A stretch of 43,328 nt of DNA, taken from positions 1 through 43,328 of the forward strand of contig JAUNNN010000015.1 of assembly GCA_030531435.1 (NCBI GenBank), given 5' to 3'. How positions within the stretch are numbered: position 1 is the stretch's first letter; each line of letters starts with the position of its first letter. Positions 43,302 to 43,328 of the stretch are shown here, piece by piece. This DNA is from Lachnospiraceae bacterium. Its GTDB lineage: Bacteria; Bacillota; Clostridia; Lachnospirales; Lachnospiraceae. The notes below the pieces were generated by a model that did no database searches, was not told where the DNA came from, and saw only the letters and a program-made list of their open reading frames with translations. Made by a program: the position numbers and the translations under genes.

Positions 43302-43328
43302 GTTTTTACTCCTGTTTTAGAATAATAT

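Noticed and set aside
1..43328. CRISPR array, insertion sequence, prophage, tRNA or rRNA genes
   Set aside because: No regularly spaced repeats, transposase or integrase frames, terminal inverted repeats, or tRNA/rRNA-like sequences were seen by eye on either strand.

Overview
The window is AT-rich DNA from a low-GC Gram-positive anaerobe, most likely a Lachnospiraceae member (Butyrivibrio/Roseburia-like). The signs are the gene order plsX-acpP-rnc-smc-ftsY / ylxM-ffh-rpsP-khpA-rimM-trmD / rplS / lepB-rbgA-lepB-rnhB, frequent AGGAGG ribosome-binding sites, consensus sigma-A promoters, TTG/GTG starts, and IMP made by a separate AICAR transformylase plus a PurO-type cyclohydrolase. This placement is inferred from gene content only. 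The region looks chromosomal and mostly core: I saw no IS element, prophage, CRISPR array, tRNA or rRNA. No stretch longer than 300 bases lacks a gene; the longest gaps, about 170-230 bases, are promoter regions between divergent genes.

Layout. 1-3123 (minus): tgt, yajC, leuB and the start of ilvD (queuosine tRNA modification, Sec accessory protein, branched-chain amino acids). 3232-4335 (plus): aroC, convergent with and overlapping a minus-strand beta-propeller lactonase-like gene (4325-5386). 5555-9291 (plus): potABCD, a complete polyamine importer with a strong promoter, a short hairpin-rich leader and a strong terminator. 9403-12304 (minus): a GlgX-like protein whose catalytic residues are largely lost, followed by trpS. 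12504-12818 (plus): a small DUF1292 protein. 12853-18066 (minus): purO-like IMP cyclohydrolase, AICAR transformylase, gltX and a UvrD-type helicase. 18259-19452 (plus): a long divergent PRPP synthetase, divergent from the purine genes that depend on PRPP.

19453-36746 is one long minus-strand block of housekeeping genes. In transcription order: plsX-acpP (lipid synthesis), rnc-smc-ftsY-ilvA, ylxM-ffh (SRP), rpsP-khpA-rimM-trmD, rplS, then lepB-rbgA-lepB-rnhB-fliK-like-flhB-like-yraN. It links ribosome assembly, protein export and chromosome maintenance, and is subdivided by promoters and hairpins. tdk (minus) and a membrane-bound methyl-accepting chemotaxis protein (plus) are divergent around 37.4-37.6 kb. 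39131-43301 (minus) is more accessory in character: a small helical protein, an AlkZ-related protein, a membrane-anchored sulfatase-fold enzyme and a GH39 beta-xylosidase, closely spaced as if in one operon.

The observations I would check first are the GlgX-like pseudoenzyme upstream of trpS, intrinsic terminators lying inside convergent neighbouring genes, two possible leaderless housekeeping mRNAs (ylxM and the second lepB), a hairpin just upstream of rnc, the rplS leader with competing pairings, and the divergent PRPP synthetase beside the PurO/AICAR transformylase pair. I found no clearly new multi-gene system.
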